A stretch of 64,000 nucleotides of DNA from a virus. Under the pieces are notes generated by a model. It had not been told where the DNA came from. It searched no databases and saw only the letters and a program-made list of their open reading frames with translations. A program made the position numbers and the translations under genes. Location: positions 151,316 to 215,315 of the IMG/VR virus record IMGVR_UViG_3300030503_000315; one strand, written 5' to 3'. Position 1 is the first letter of the stretch; each line of letters begins with the position of its first letter. Positions 55,693-63,864 of the stretch are shown here, one piece after another.

Positions 55693-56165
55693 TCCTGGAT
55701 GCACAAGAGATCAAGCTAGCGGTAGCACAGTATCTGACGAGAAAGAGACGTATGGCAGTCACTTTCGAAGTAGGTGTAGTCAAAGGTGGCAGTCTTAGGG
55801 CGGACGTCTTTGGAGTCAACCTTCGTCGTAATGTCGTTATCGCAGAAGTGAAAAGTAGTATGGCAGATTTTCGTTCGGACAAGAAGTGGCGAAAGTACAT
55901 TCCATTCTGTTCGCAGTTCTACTTCGCTTTCGAAGAGTCAGTATACCAAAAGCTTAAGAAGGAATTGCCAAAAGACGTGGGCATCATAGTTGTCCGTCCC
56001 AAACCTGAAGGCAAAAGGTTATACCCAATCAGAGTTGTTCGTCGAGCTAAATCTCAAGAGATAGATCCCGAAGTACTACTTGACCTAGCACTTCGTATGG
56101 TGTATCGAACATCTGATTTCAATGGGTATAGGAAGATAGTAAACGGTAAGGTTTATAAGCCATGA
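55689..56165 (+). CDS. MmcB-like PD-(D/E)XK nuclease
   Basis: 158 residues. SLRADVFGVNLRRNVVIAEVKSS holds the D...ExK core of a PD-(D/E)XK nuclease (about residues 37-59), and MADFRSDKKWRKYIPFCSQF matches the MmcB (DUF2161-like) family of small DNA-repair nucleases. It may act in DNA repair or processing of packaged DNA. Coupled to genes on both sides. Confidence 0.8.
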   Translation: MILDAQEIKLAVAQYLTRKRRMAVTFEVGVVKGGSLRADVFGVNLRRNVVIAEVKSSMADFRSDKKWRKYIPFCSQFYFAFEESVYQKLKKELPKDVGIIVVRPKPEGKRLYPIRVVRRAKSQEIDPEVLLDLALRMVYRTSDFNGYRKIVNGKVYKP

Positions 56166-57004
56166 TTCGTACTTTGTTCACTAGTGTCAACCTTTTGGGA
56201 GACACTCTGGTTCAGACACCAGCACTGCGAATATACAAGCAACAGCATCCTCAGGAAGAGATACATTGGCTTGTTCAGGATCAACCACATACCAGAGAAG
56301 TCTGCACGGGCATGGTTGAAGCGGGTGTAGTGGACAGATTAATGTTTGAGATTGATTGGGATATCTTACTTAAGACGAATTATGAAGGCTACGACAGAGT
56401 TCATAGGATGAACGTCGAAGAGCTTTGGAGACATAGACGGAACAATGGTCATATGTCTCAGGCCTTTGGTTCGGTCATAGGCGTAGAGATTCCAGACGAT
56501 CAAATACTTCCGATAGTACCGGTGCCTGCTCTCGACTCTAGATACGAAGTTTCAAAGAACACACTGGTCGTATCTCCTTTATCCTTCAGTAAGATTACTT
56601 CGAAAGATGCAGGAGCAGATGGAGAGAAATCGATCTCTTGGGAATGTTGGCAGGGATTGATCGACAGATTTATCCAATCGGGTAGAGTCGACAAATGCGT
56701 AATGTTGATGGCACCGAATGATGAGGATCCTCCACTGGACATCCAGGTACTAAGGCTACCGCTTGGTCAAGCTCTGGCATACACCAAGGCAAGTTCAGAG
56801 AATGGTGGTGCTTATGCAGGCGTCGAAAATGGTTTCACTCACGCCGCTGCAGGTTTAAAACTTCCTACGTTTTGTGTCCACCCTAAAGCTCCGGATCCTG
56901 GGTGGGCTTCCTATCACAAGTTCCAACACTACAGAGTTGCAGTGACGGAATGTCCTAAGAACAACGTAGAACAAATATGGTCCTGCTGGAAAGACAGGCT
57001 CTAA
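56162..57004 (+). CDS. Glycosyltransferase family 9-like protein
   Basis: 280 residues. VNLLGDTLVQTPALRIYKQ at the start and YAGVENGFTHAAAGLKLPTF near the end are the donor-binding landmarks of heptosyltransferase-type GT9 enzymes. The central part is shorter than in bacterial enzymes (about 350 residues). The product could decorate virion proteins or host LPS. ATGA overlap with the nuclease gene. Confidence 0.75.
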   Translation: MIRTLFTSVNLLGDTLVQTPALRIYKQQHPQEEIHWLVQDQPHTREVCTGMVEAGVVDRLMFEIDWDILLKTNYEGYDRVHRMNVEELWRHRRNNGHMSQAFGSVIGVEIPDDQILPIVPVPALDSRYEVSKNTLVVSPLSFSKITSKDAGADGEKSISWECWQGLIDRFIQSGRVDKCVMLMAPNDEDPPLDIQVLRLPLGQALAYTKASSENGGAYAGVENGFTHAAAGLKLPTFCVHPKAPDPGWASYHKFQHYRVAVTECPKNNVEQIWSCWKDRL

Positions 57005-57017
57005 AAAGGAATCAAAA

Positions 57018-58958
57018 ATGTTTTCCAAAAGTCGCATCCTAGGAGTGAACGGAAAGTCAATCAACGTTCAATCTCATTATCCTGGTCAAAGTCTTATAGC
57101 CTCCAAGGCACGTGCATACAACGCGGGTGAATCTCACCAGGTTACTGCAGGCTTAGGTTCGGGTTCTATTGGACCAGCTAGTGCATCCGTCCAAGGTTTC
57201 TGGGCATCGTCCTACCAGTATTGGACGACGGGTATCATTCCAGCAGATCCACATCTAATTGATACTTCGACACTAGCATTATTTTACCGTGATATATATT
57301 TCTTTGACAACGTGGCCGGTGCCTGCGTTGATATCAAGGCACGTTTCCCTTATTCCAAGTTCGACTTGCGTGGCTTGGAAGACAAGGAGATGCAACCGTT
57401 CCACGATGCTATTGAACAGTTGAACCTTGGACAGATGATGCCGCTGATTGCCACGGCACATATGGTCGATGGATTCTTCTGCGGTTCACTTGTGTTCGAC
57501 TCTAGGACAAAGCGATTCCTGGATGTTCTGTTGCATGATGCATTGTCTTGCGCAGTTATCCCATCACCGTTCTACAACATTGATCCGACCATCAATGTTC
57601 GCGTGGGCCAGGCGACTCAGCAGTTTATGCATGATACTTCAGAATATGCACGTCGCTACCTGAACTCGATGCCTTCGCAGTTTATCGATATGTTGCGGTC
57701 GGGTGCGTTCACCCTCGATCCGGTTACGACGATGTTTGTCCCTCGCAGGTCGACGACAGATCGTGCTTATACATCTTATCTGCATCGTATCCTCCCGTCT
57801 TACCTGATTGAGAAGACATTGTTCCGAGGTACACTCGTTGAGGCTCAGCGTCGTCAGCGTGCCATGACTCACCTGACAGCAGGTGATGATACGTGGACAC
57901 CTACAGGGGAAGAATTGCTTGCCCTAGTTGAACAGTTCCAGGCAGCCGAATACGATCCTCTTGGTGGTTGGGTCTCGACCCGTAATGCAGTGCAAGCTGT
58001 TGACCTTCGTCCGGGTGGCGATTTCTGGAAGTGGACAGACATGTCCGATATCCTAACTCCGTACAAACTTCGGGCATTGGGTGTATCGGAAGCCCTGCTT
58101 TCCGGTGATGCATCTTTCGCCTCAGCTGAATCTGCATACTCGACATTCCTTGAAACCTGTAATGCAGATCGCGAGGACATGACTGAACGCGTATTCGATT
58201 GGAAGATATTCCCACTAGTCGCAGTGACGAACAACCTCTATAAGGATGCCTCTAAGCGTTCTAATCACAATGACATCGTGGATTTCCTGTTCAACCGTAA
58301 CAATCGGGCGAACCTGAAGATGCCTACTCTCCATTGGCGTAAGTCATTGGAAGCGAAGGGTGAAGAGAACATGGCTGAGCTCCTTCAGATGGCTTCGGAT
58401 CACAACATCCCTATCCCAATAAAGATGTGGCTCGCTGCTACTCACATTGAACCTGAGGAGCTCCTGCGTGACCTGGAGGAAGACAAGCGTCTGCGTGAAA
58501 AGCTGGAAGCATTCACTGGTAAGGATATGTCCTATGAGGCAGAGCAGGAAGCCCAAGAGCGTATGCAAGGTGCTGGTGGCGAAGCAGGAGGTGGCGGAGA
58601 AGACACTGAATTTAATGATGAAGATAGTTATAGTGAGGATCGTGGAACAACTGGCGAGCCCGAACGTAGGGAAGCTGGTGTAATCAATGGTCCGATCACT
58701 ACGCAAGCTATGAAGAACATGATTCAGGGCCGTAGGGTTCCTCTTCTTGCGCGCGAATTTGGTGACACTTCAGATAGTTTTGAGTTAACCAAAACGGGTA
58801 AGATTCGCCACGTACCATCTATCGTAGCCGCAGGTCGTCGTCAACGTATGGATGATATGACTATGAAGATTGCACGCAAAGCAGATAAGGATCCGCATTA
58901 CAGGGAATCTCTGAAACGCAGGAACGCAGAGAAGTTGGGGAAGACACGAATAAAGTAA
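57018..58958 (+). CDS. Portal protein
   Basis: 646 residues starting just after the GT9 gene. A long mixed domain with DIYFFDNVAGACVDIKARFP, an arginine-rich helical region and DILTPYKLRALGVSEALLSG with ASAESAYSTF (the wing/stem region typical of large phage portals). The C-terminal 150 residues are Glu/Gly-rich and then basic. The portal forms the 12-subunit DNA gate at one head vertex and docks with TerL. The call rests on these patterns plus position and size. Confidence 0.8.
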   Translation: MFSKSRILGVNGKSINVQSHYPGQSLIASKARAYNAGESHQVTAGLGSGSIGPASASVQGFWASSYQYWTTGIIPADPHLIDTSTLALFYRDIYFFDNVAGACVDIKARFPYSKFDLRGLEDKEMQPFHDAIEQLNLGQMMPLIATAHMVDGFFCGSLVFDSRTKRFLDVLLHDALSCAVIPSPFYNIDPTINVRVGQATQQFMHDTSEYARRYLNSMPSQFIDMLRSGAFTLDPVTTMFVPRRSTTDRAYTSYLHRILPSYLIEKTLFRGTLVEAQRRQRAMTHLTAGDDTWTPTGEELLALVEQFQAAEYDPLGGWVSTRNAVQAVDLRPGGDFWKWTDMSDILTPYKLRALGVSEALLSGDASFASAESAYSTFLETCNADREDMTERVFDWKIFPLVAVTNNLYKDASKRSNHNDIVDFLFNRNNRANLKMPTLHWRKSLEAKGEENMAELLQMASDHNIPIPIKMWLAATHIEPEELLRDLEEDKRLREKLEAFTGKDMSYEAEQEAQERMQGAGGEAGGGGEDTEFNDEDSYSEDRGTTGEPERREAGVINGPITTQAMKNMIQGRRVPLLAREFGDTSDSFELTKTGKIRHVPSIVAAGRRQRMDDMTMKIARKADKDPHYRESLKRRNAEKLGKTRIK

Positions 58959-58969
58959 AAGGTAACACT

Positions 58970-59302
58970 ATGTTTAGCTTTTTGGTCAAGAGTAAGAATG
59001 TACTAGATTACTTGACGCCGGGTACTGTTGACAAGAACCCGATTCAACACACCGTCCATAATTCTGTTGAAGAGGACGCAGCGATCAAGCCTGAAGAGAA
59101 CTACGATTTCTTTACCTACCGTGGGTCCAAACCAGTGACGGTCGACTTTCGTGGCCACCCCATTAAGATAGAGAAGGGCACAAAGTTCGGCGTTCGTAAG
59201 TCCGCAAACGGTAAGAACATTCGATTGATCTTCCCCGGTGACAAGACTCGAGTTATCACTCTTAGCCAAGAGCAAGCCAACCAATTAGCTAAGGGGGTTT
59301 AA
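58970..59302 (+). CDS. Hypothetical protein, 110 aa
   Basis: Follows the portal gene and shares its last base with the start of the next gene (TAATG). Largely beta (DFFTYRGSKPVTVDFRGHP). A head-associated role is suggested by position only. Confidence 0.65.
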   Translation: MFSFLVKSKNVLDYLTPGTVDKNPIQHTVHNSVEEDAAIKPEENYDFFTYRGSKPVTVDFRGHPIKIEKGTKFGVRKSANGKNIRLIFPGDKTRVITLSQEQANQLAKGV

Positions 59303-60123
59303 TGCCTACGGTATCCTACCCAAAAGGTACTGACGCTAAACGGAGGACGTACATCGGGATTCTCTTCGATGAGTACACTCCTCAGGTTGAATCGCAGATC
59401 CTTCGAGACTGTATGGCGATGCAGCATATCACGGACCGGGACGAAGAGGTTGTTCTGGTCACTGATTCTGACAAGCCGGATCGTGTCCTCGAAGCGCTGG
59501 GTATGCGTTCAGTACCAACGCTAAAGTTAGCCAAGACGTGGATCATCTACAAGACGAAAGAGATGTGGCCTGAGGCCCCGGAGTGGGCGCAGACAGAGAT
59601 TCAACGCGACCTCTGGCAGTCTAAAAAGGAGATGAAGCTGCTGCAGGTGGATGAGGCTGAGGCGAATGGTTACTACCTACCGCCTCAAGGAAGATTAAGT
59701 CCTCGACTGTTAAAAGACAGGGACCCTTCACCGAAAGGTGATTGAAGAAACATCCTGAATTGCTGGAAACTCCTTAGAGCTCTGCAAACTACAACGTAGT
59801 TGGAAACGACAGGCGTGAAGGTTTGAAAATTGTAGAGATTGGACAATCAGCAGCCAAGACCCGTCCAGGGTAAGGTTCAACGACTAGCCGTGAGGCGTAC
59901 ACTCAAGTGAGTGGAAGTGGGATGCCCCTAATAGTGAAAGCTAGAGGGTGAAGATATAGTCTATTCTGCAATGAAAGTTGCAGCGGTTCTTAATAGAACG
60001 CTCAGGTACTAACGATATCTGGGGAATTAAAAGGATACTTTAAGTTTAGAACGACCTGCACCAAATGGTTACATCCCTGTGGATCCGGCCATGTTCGCGG
60101 TGTGGAATCCCAACTTTGGGTGA
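59302..60123 (+). CDS. Intron-interrupted hypothetical protein
   Basis: Exon 1 runs from ATG 59302 to about 59727; without splicing its frame would end at TGA 59743-59745. Exon 2 starts at or after 60031 in the same reading phase and ends at TGA 60121-60123. One frame-consistent joint after U 59727 and G 60033 gives ...LLKDRDP-DTLSLERPAPNGYIPVDP... and a protein of about 171 residues. The first 90 residues have a thioredoxin-like pattern (LVTDSDKPDRVLEAL, MRSVPTLKL) but no CxxC. It lies among head genes; the function is unknown. Exact splice sites are uncertain. Confidence 0.65.
59728..60033 (+). ncRNA. Group I intron, no internal ORF
   Basis: The core elements appear in the right order: P3/P4 strand AATTGCTGGAAACTCC (from 59758), the returning strand AATCAGCAGCCAAGACC (from 59845), GGTTCAACGACTA holding the 5' strand of P7 (59882-59886) and GAAGATATAGTC its partner (59957-59961), so GACTA/TAGTC pair. 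Two P9-like hairpins follow (TGCAA...TTGCA and GTTCT...AGAAC). The RNA should splice itself out of the message. It carries no endonuclease gene; a GIY-YIG gene lies 200 bases downstream. Ends are approximate. Confidence 0.85.
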
Positions 60124-60139
60124 GTTCTAAGTCGCAAGT

Positions 60140-60208
60140 TATAGGGGTAAGTGTGAAAAGGCCGGCCAGCCCTGACATGCCGTATCATGTCTAGTACTTA
60201 CCTCTATA
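60140..60208 (+). ncRNA. Long RNA hairpin before the GIY-YIG gene
   Basis: TATAGGGGTAAGT (60140-60152) pairs with ACTTACCTCTATA (60196-60208): 13 bp with one G.U. The loop contains the palindrome GGCCGGCC (60160) and the hairpin GACATG...CATGTC (60174-60191). No T run follows, so it is not an ordinary terminator. It may be a processing site or translational control for the endonuclease, or its DNA target. Confidence 0.55.
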
Positions 60209-60235
60209 TCTCTATGATACTATACGGAGTTACCA

Positions 60236-61387
60236 ATGAAGAAATTTTATGTGTATGTCTTACTCGACCCTATGAGGCCAGGTAAGTATATGTTTATTCT
60301 ATCGGATGGTACCAAACTTTTCTTCGAATTCGAACCCTTTTACGTAGGTAAGGGTACAGGAAATCGGATGCACCAACATGTTTCTAGTGTAAAGAAAGGT
60401 ATAAAGGATAAGAACAAGCACAAGGTGAATAGGATAAAGAAAATTCTTGAAGCTGATTTGGTGCCGATTGAAAAAGCATTAAAGAAAAATCTAGACGAAG
60501 TTGCTGCATTCGACCTAGAAAAAGAATGTATAAATCTAATAGGACGTAGAGATCTTAAGTTAGGTACCTTAGTCAACTGGACTGATGGGGGCGAGGGATT
60601 AGCTAATCCCTCGAAGATAACTCGGCAGCGAAAAAGTAGGACACAGAAGAAAATAAGAGCTGGTGAATCGCTAGCAGATAGTATAGTGAGAGATTCCAAG
60701 ATTAAGGAAGGCGTCTTCGCTTATTGGAACTCTCTGTCAGATGAGCAGAAAAAGGTGTGGTCAGACAGGGTTAAGAAGAAATTTGCAGAAATGTCTATAG
60801 ATGAAAAGAAGTTGCGAACGGAAAAAGGTCGTGCTGCCTATCTCAAAATTCTGGAAGACATGCCAGATTTCCTTAGAAAAGAACTTTTGGGTTCAGGCTC
60901 AAAGAAATGGTGGGCTGAACTGAAAGAAAATAAAACTTCCTACAAAAATTTCAATAAGAAAACTGGGGAAGCTTTAAGACAATCTCTTAAGAAACGTCCT
61001 TTAGACAAAAAGATTAATCACCAAGAAAATCTAGCCGAAGCTCAAATAAGACGGTTGCAGATGATGACACCTCAGCAACGATGGGAAGAGAGCCAACGAA
61101 AGGCGGAAGCTTCAAATAGATTTATAAAAAATCTCTCAGAGAAAGAATGGAAGCAACAATGTAAATCAGCTAAAGAGGGCCAGCGTGCTAAATATATCCA
61201 ATGCCCACACTGCCCCGTCTTTCACTTTGAGTGGGTAGTCAGAAAGCATCACTTTGATAGATGTAAATATGCGGAACCCGTTGAATTTGGAAGATGGCCA
61301 TCCTATGACGAATGGTTAACTATCCCAGATGGTCAAGAAATCCGGACTAGTGAGGAACTCCTAAAGAGAGGTCCAGTACAACTGTAG
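60236..61387 (+). CDS. GIY-YIG homing endonuclease with C-terminal zinc finger
   Basis: 383 residues; ATACGGAG precedes the ATG. FYVYVLLDPMRPG and FEPFYVGKGTG (residues 4-42) are the GIY-YIG motifs, VNRIKKILEADL and FDLEKECINLIGRRD complete the domain. The middle is a long basic linker with repeats resembling NUMOD modules. Near the end, IQCPHCPVFHFEWVVRKHH with a following Cys forms a zinc finger. It lies downstream of the intron-bearing gene rather than inside the intron and may drive mobility of that intron in trans. Confidence 0.9.
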   Translation: MKKFYVYVLLDPMRPGKYMFILSDGTKLFFEFEPFYVGKGTGNRMHQHVSSVKKGIKDKNKHKVNRIKKILEADLVPIEKALKKNLDEVAAFDLEKECINLIGRRDLKLGTLVNWTDGGEGLANPSKITRQRKSRTQKKIRAGESLADSIVRDSKIKEGVFAYWNSLSDEQKKVWSDRVKKKFAEMSIDEKKLRTEKGRAAYLKILEDMPDFLRKELLGSGSKKWWAELKENKTSYKNFNKKTGEALRQSLKKRPLDKKINHQENLAEAQIRRLQMMTPQQRWEESQRKAEASNRFIKNLSEKEWKQQCKSAKEGQRAKYIQCPHCPVFHFEWVVRKHHFDRCKYAEPVEFGRWPSYDEWLTIPDGQEIRTSEELLKRGPVQL

Positions 61388-61391
61388 AGTT

Positions 61392-61399
61392 AATTTCAT
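61392..61399 (+). promoter_or_regulatory. AATTTCAT motif before the structured RNA
   Basis: TTAATTTCATAGC just after the endonuclease stop and 23 bases before the branched RNA structure, consistent with a transcript start for the RNA and the tube gene. Confidence 0.4.
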
Positions 61400-61416
61400 A
61401 GCATCAGTTACATGGG

Positions 61417-61575
61417 CGCATACTGAACGCGTTCCGAATAGTTTGCAGGTGTGTTAGGTCATCTGCATTCAAAGGCTATTCGGTTGTTGGTCCCGGCCAA
61501 CAGGAAGGGGCGCTGTTCAGTTGTTAAGGGTTTAGTCCATAAGGTCCGCCCACCTTGACGACCCTATTTTATTCA
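61417..61575 (+). ncRNA. Branched structured RNA with terminator-like end
   Basis: ACTGAAC (61422-61428) pairs with GTTCAGT (61515-61521), plus GCG/CGC. Inside, CCGAATAG (61434) pairs with CTATTCGG (61476) and encloses TGCAGGTG/CATCTGCA. A second arm is TGTTGG-TCCCGG-CCAACA (61485-61502). This makes a three-way junction. AGGGT (61527) / ACCCT (61561) with GTC/GAC and AAGGT/ACCTT inside follows and is trailed by ATTTTATT, like a terminator. No known RNA class recognised. Confidence 0.6.
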
Positions 61576-61582
61576 TATACCC

Positions 61583-61642
61583 GGGAGCACTGCTCCGTTG
61601 AGGTTCTTATCTTACGGCCTTTGTGCTCCCCTCTGCAGGGAG
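61583..61642 (+). promoter_or_regulatory. Possible start-site switch before the tube gene
   Basis: GGGAGCAC (61583-61590) pairs with GTGCTCCC (61623-61630). The CTCCC at 61626-61630 is also exactly complementary to GGGAG at 61638-61642, the ribosome site of the next gene. The two pairings exclude each other: the upstream hairpin frees the ribosome site, its absence masks it. Confidence 0.5.
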
Positions 61643-61649
61643 TTCCCGT

Positions 61650-62663
61650 GTGCCTTTCGTCCAAAGTATAGTAGGTCAGTCTTCCTCCCAGATCAGCAAT
61701 AATATCACTGGCGTAACCAACTCAGTACAGAATCAGATTGGCGTTGAGACGAATAACATAAAGAACACTTTGTCCAACTCCGTATCGAATCTGACAACAC
61801 CTCAAGGTATTGCCGCAGCATTGGCCCAGATTGGTGGCTCCTCGAGTTCTCTTTCGTTAACTGGTCCAGGAAATATACCGGGATACTCCTCAACGGTTTC
61901 ATCTTCTGGTGGCATAACTCCGGGCGATGCATTACTTGGAGCTCAATCAAGACCTGATCCCTTGCTTTCATTCCTTTGGTACTGTCAATTGCCTGTTATA
62001 GGTTCTGCGGCAGGTACCGGTGGAGCAGCCCCCGGCGTTTCCAATCTGTCCAACTCATTGACTTCAGCTTTAACGGGAATTGTTGGTGCTCTTGGTTCAT
62101 CCATGGGTGGTATTCTCCCGTTATCGAATGCGGCCCAGCTACCTTGGTATTACATCGAGGAAGCGACCTGCCCATTCAGACAGTTTCAAACAATCTCCAT
62201 ATTTAGAGATGGTCGGGAACGTCATTACCCAAGCAAGTACACCATGGGTAACTTGCGTCTTGGTCTTTATGCAGACGTTCAGAGTACAAGTCTCACGTAT
62301 CTTCAGAACTGGAACAACACGATACTTCAACCGTTCGACGCTTCCAACTTGAGTCTTGCCGGTGGATACGGAACACCTCAGAAGTACAAATACCCAATCT
62401 ACATCTACCTGTTGGATCCCATGAAGAATGAGTTAGCTATTCTTGAGTACGTAGAATGCTGGCCCACCAATATTGCAGACTATGGTTTGACAAGTAATAC
62501 TTCAGAACGAATAATCAACCACGTGGATTTTTCCGTAGGTGACATGTTCGTATCAACGATATCCCTTTCCGCTGAACTGACATCACTCTTCACCAGTGCA
62601 ACGGGTACTACCTTACCTAGCGTACAGAACGCTATAGGTTCCGCCATCAGCTCTATCTTTTAA
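61650..62663 (+). CDS. Tail tube-like virion protein (T4 gp19/gp54 type)
   Basis: 337 residues from GTG 61650, placed by GGGAG 7 bases upstream; the frame is open further 5' through the hairpin. Residues 1-140 are Ser/Gly/Asn-rich and probably extended. From about residue 155 the sequence has the tube-protein pattern: PWYYIEEATCPFRQFQT, SKYTMGNLRLGLYADV, YPIYIYLLDPMKNELAILEY and CWPTNIADYGL, ending in VDFSVGDMFVST. Tube or tube-initiator proteins of contractile tails have this plan. The long N-terminal part suggests an initiator or baseplate member rather than the main tube subunit. Confidence 0.65.
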   Translation: MPFVQSIVGQSSSQISNNITGVTNSVQNQIGVETNNIKNTLSNSVSNLTTPQGIAAALAQIGGSSSSLSLTGPGNIPGYSSTVSSSGGITPGDALLGAQSRPDPLLSFLWYCQLPVIGSAAGTGGAAPGVSNLSNSLTSALTGIVGALGSSMGGILPLSNAAQLPWYYIEEATCPFRQFQTISIFRDGRERHYPSKYTMGNLRLGLYADVQSTSLTYLQNWNNTILQPFDASNLSLAGGYGTPQKYKYPIYIYLLDPMKNELAILEYVECWPTNIADYGLTSNTSERIINHVDFSVGDMFVSTISLSAELTSLFTSATGTTLPSVQNAIGSAISSIF

Positions 62664-62678
62664 CCCATAGAGGTTTCA

Positions 62679-63851
62679 ATGTCTCAATCCAAAGTACACT
62701 CAACAACTAATATGGAATTCCCTGCTGAAGTACAACAGAGAATCCATAATGCTCAAGCGCGTAGGGCTGCCCATTCACCACAAGGACCTCGTGCTGTACA
62801 GACCCAGCCAGGTCAAAATAAACCGCAGCAGACTCAACCTAATCGAGCTGTGGCAAAGCCAGCGATTCAGAATCAAACGAATGCGACTCTTCAGGGTGGA
62901 TCGAATCCTCCTATTGATCCGGCACTAGTTGCTGCGATGTCAGGACGTCCTCCGGGTCATGCATCGATATCAGTAGATCCCAATCAACAATGGTATCAGC
63001 CACCGAAGCCCGCGGCGGCTCCCATAGATACTCAAGGTTTGACGGTTAAGAATCCTACACCCGGATTCGTTGTAGCCAAAGCAGACTCAGAAGGCACTTC
63101 GGTGATGCTTCCTTCCCGATTCGCATTCTATGAATTCGAAGACCTGTACGTAGTACCATTCCGCTCTGCACACCTGGCTAAGCTAAGTCGTGCGCATGCA
63201 GAGAGGTCACTGCAACAGGTTGTGGAAACAGTGTCTACTGTCATCTACACGTCCACCCCAGGTTACGACAATCTTGCATCTGAGTTGACGATGCAAGACT
63301 TCTACTTCATCCTCTATTGGCTACGGCAGAATTCGTTTACCAAAGCGCAGTATGTGCATCGCGATGTCTGTGTTAATCCGAAGCACCTGCACCAGGTAGA
63401 GACTGGTGAATTGGAAGTGGATAGCTTGAAGCTGACGCAGATCATTAGCAATACGACGAAGCGTACTCTCGAGTTGGAAGAGATTCCTGATCCTGCAATC
63501 TTCTGCTTCCCCGAGGACTCTCCACTACGGTTCGATCCACCGAGAATGCGAGATGTCCTGGAGTTCATGGATGATCCGCTAATGCAGGATGCGAATACCC
63601 GTACGGAATTCTCGTACCTGGCACAGCAAGCATCGCACGTTGATGGCAAGTTTGAACATCTGACATTGGGTCAGCGTATTTCGTTGTGTGAGACACTGGA
63701 TCTGGATACGGTAATGCTTATCAAGAAATATGAGAAGCTTATGCAATCGTACGGTGTTCAAGAAAAAGTTAAACTTCAATGCAAGGTGTGTGGCGCATCC
63801 AAGGACAGCACTTTGTCCTTGGATGCGTCGACGTTTCTTTCCGTTGACTAG
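62679..63851 (+). CDS. Baseplate hub-type protein (T4 gp26-like)
   Basis: 390 residues. The first 130 are Pro/Gln/Ala-rich and disordered. The rest is helical (FYFILYWLRQNSFTKAQYVH) and ends in KLQCKVCGASKDSTLSLDAS, a CxxC knuckle plus acidic tail typical of T4 baseplate protein gp26 relatives. It should be part of baseplate hub assembly. It follows the tube-like gene, supporting a tail morphogenesis block. Confidence 0.55.
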   Translation: MSQSKVHSTTNMEFPAEVQQRIHNAQARRAAHSPQGPRAVQTQPGQNKPQQTQPNRAVAKPAIQNQTNATLQGGSNPPIDPALVAAMSGRPPGHASISVDPNQQWYQPPKPAAAPIDTQGLTVKNPTPGFVVAKADSEGTSVMLPSRFAFYEFEDLYVVPFRSAHLAKLSRAHAERSLQQVVETVSTVIYTSTPGYDNLASELTMQDFYFILYWLRQNSFTKAQYVHRDVCVNPKHLHQVETGELEVDSLKLTQIISNTTKRTLELEEIPDPAIFCFPEDSPLRFDPPRMRDVLEFMDDPLMQDANTRTEFSYLAQQASHVDGKFEHLTLGQRISLCETLDLDTVMLIKKYEKLMQSYGVQEKVKLQCKVCGASKDSTLSLDASTFLSVD

Positions 63852-63864
63852 TCAGAAAGAACAG

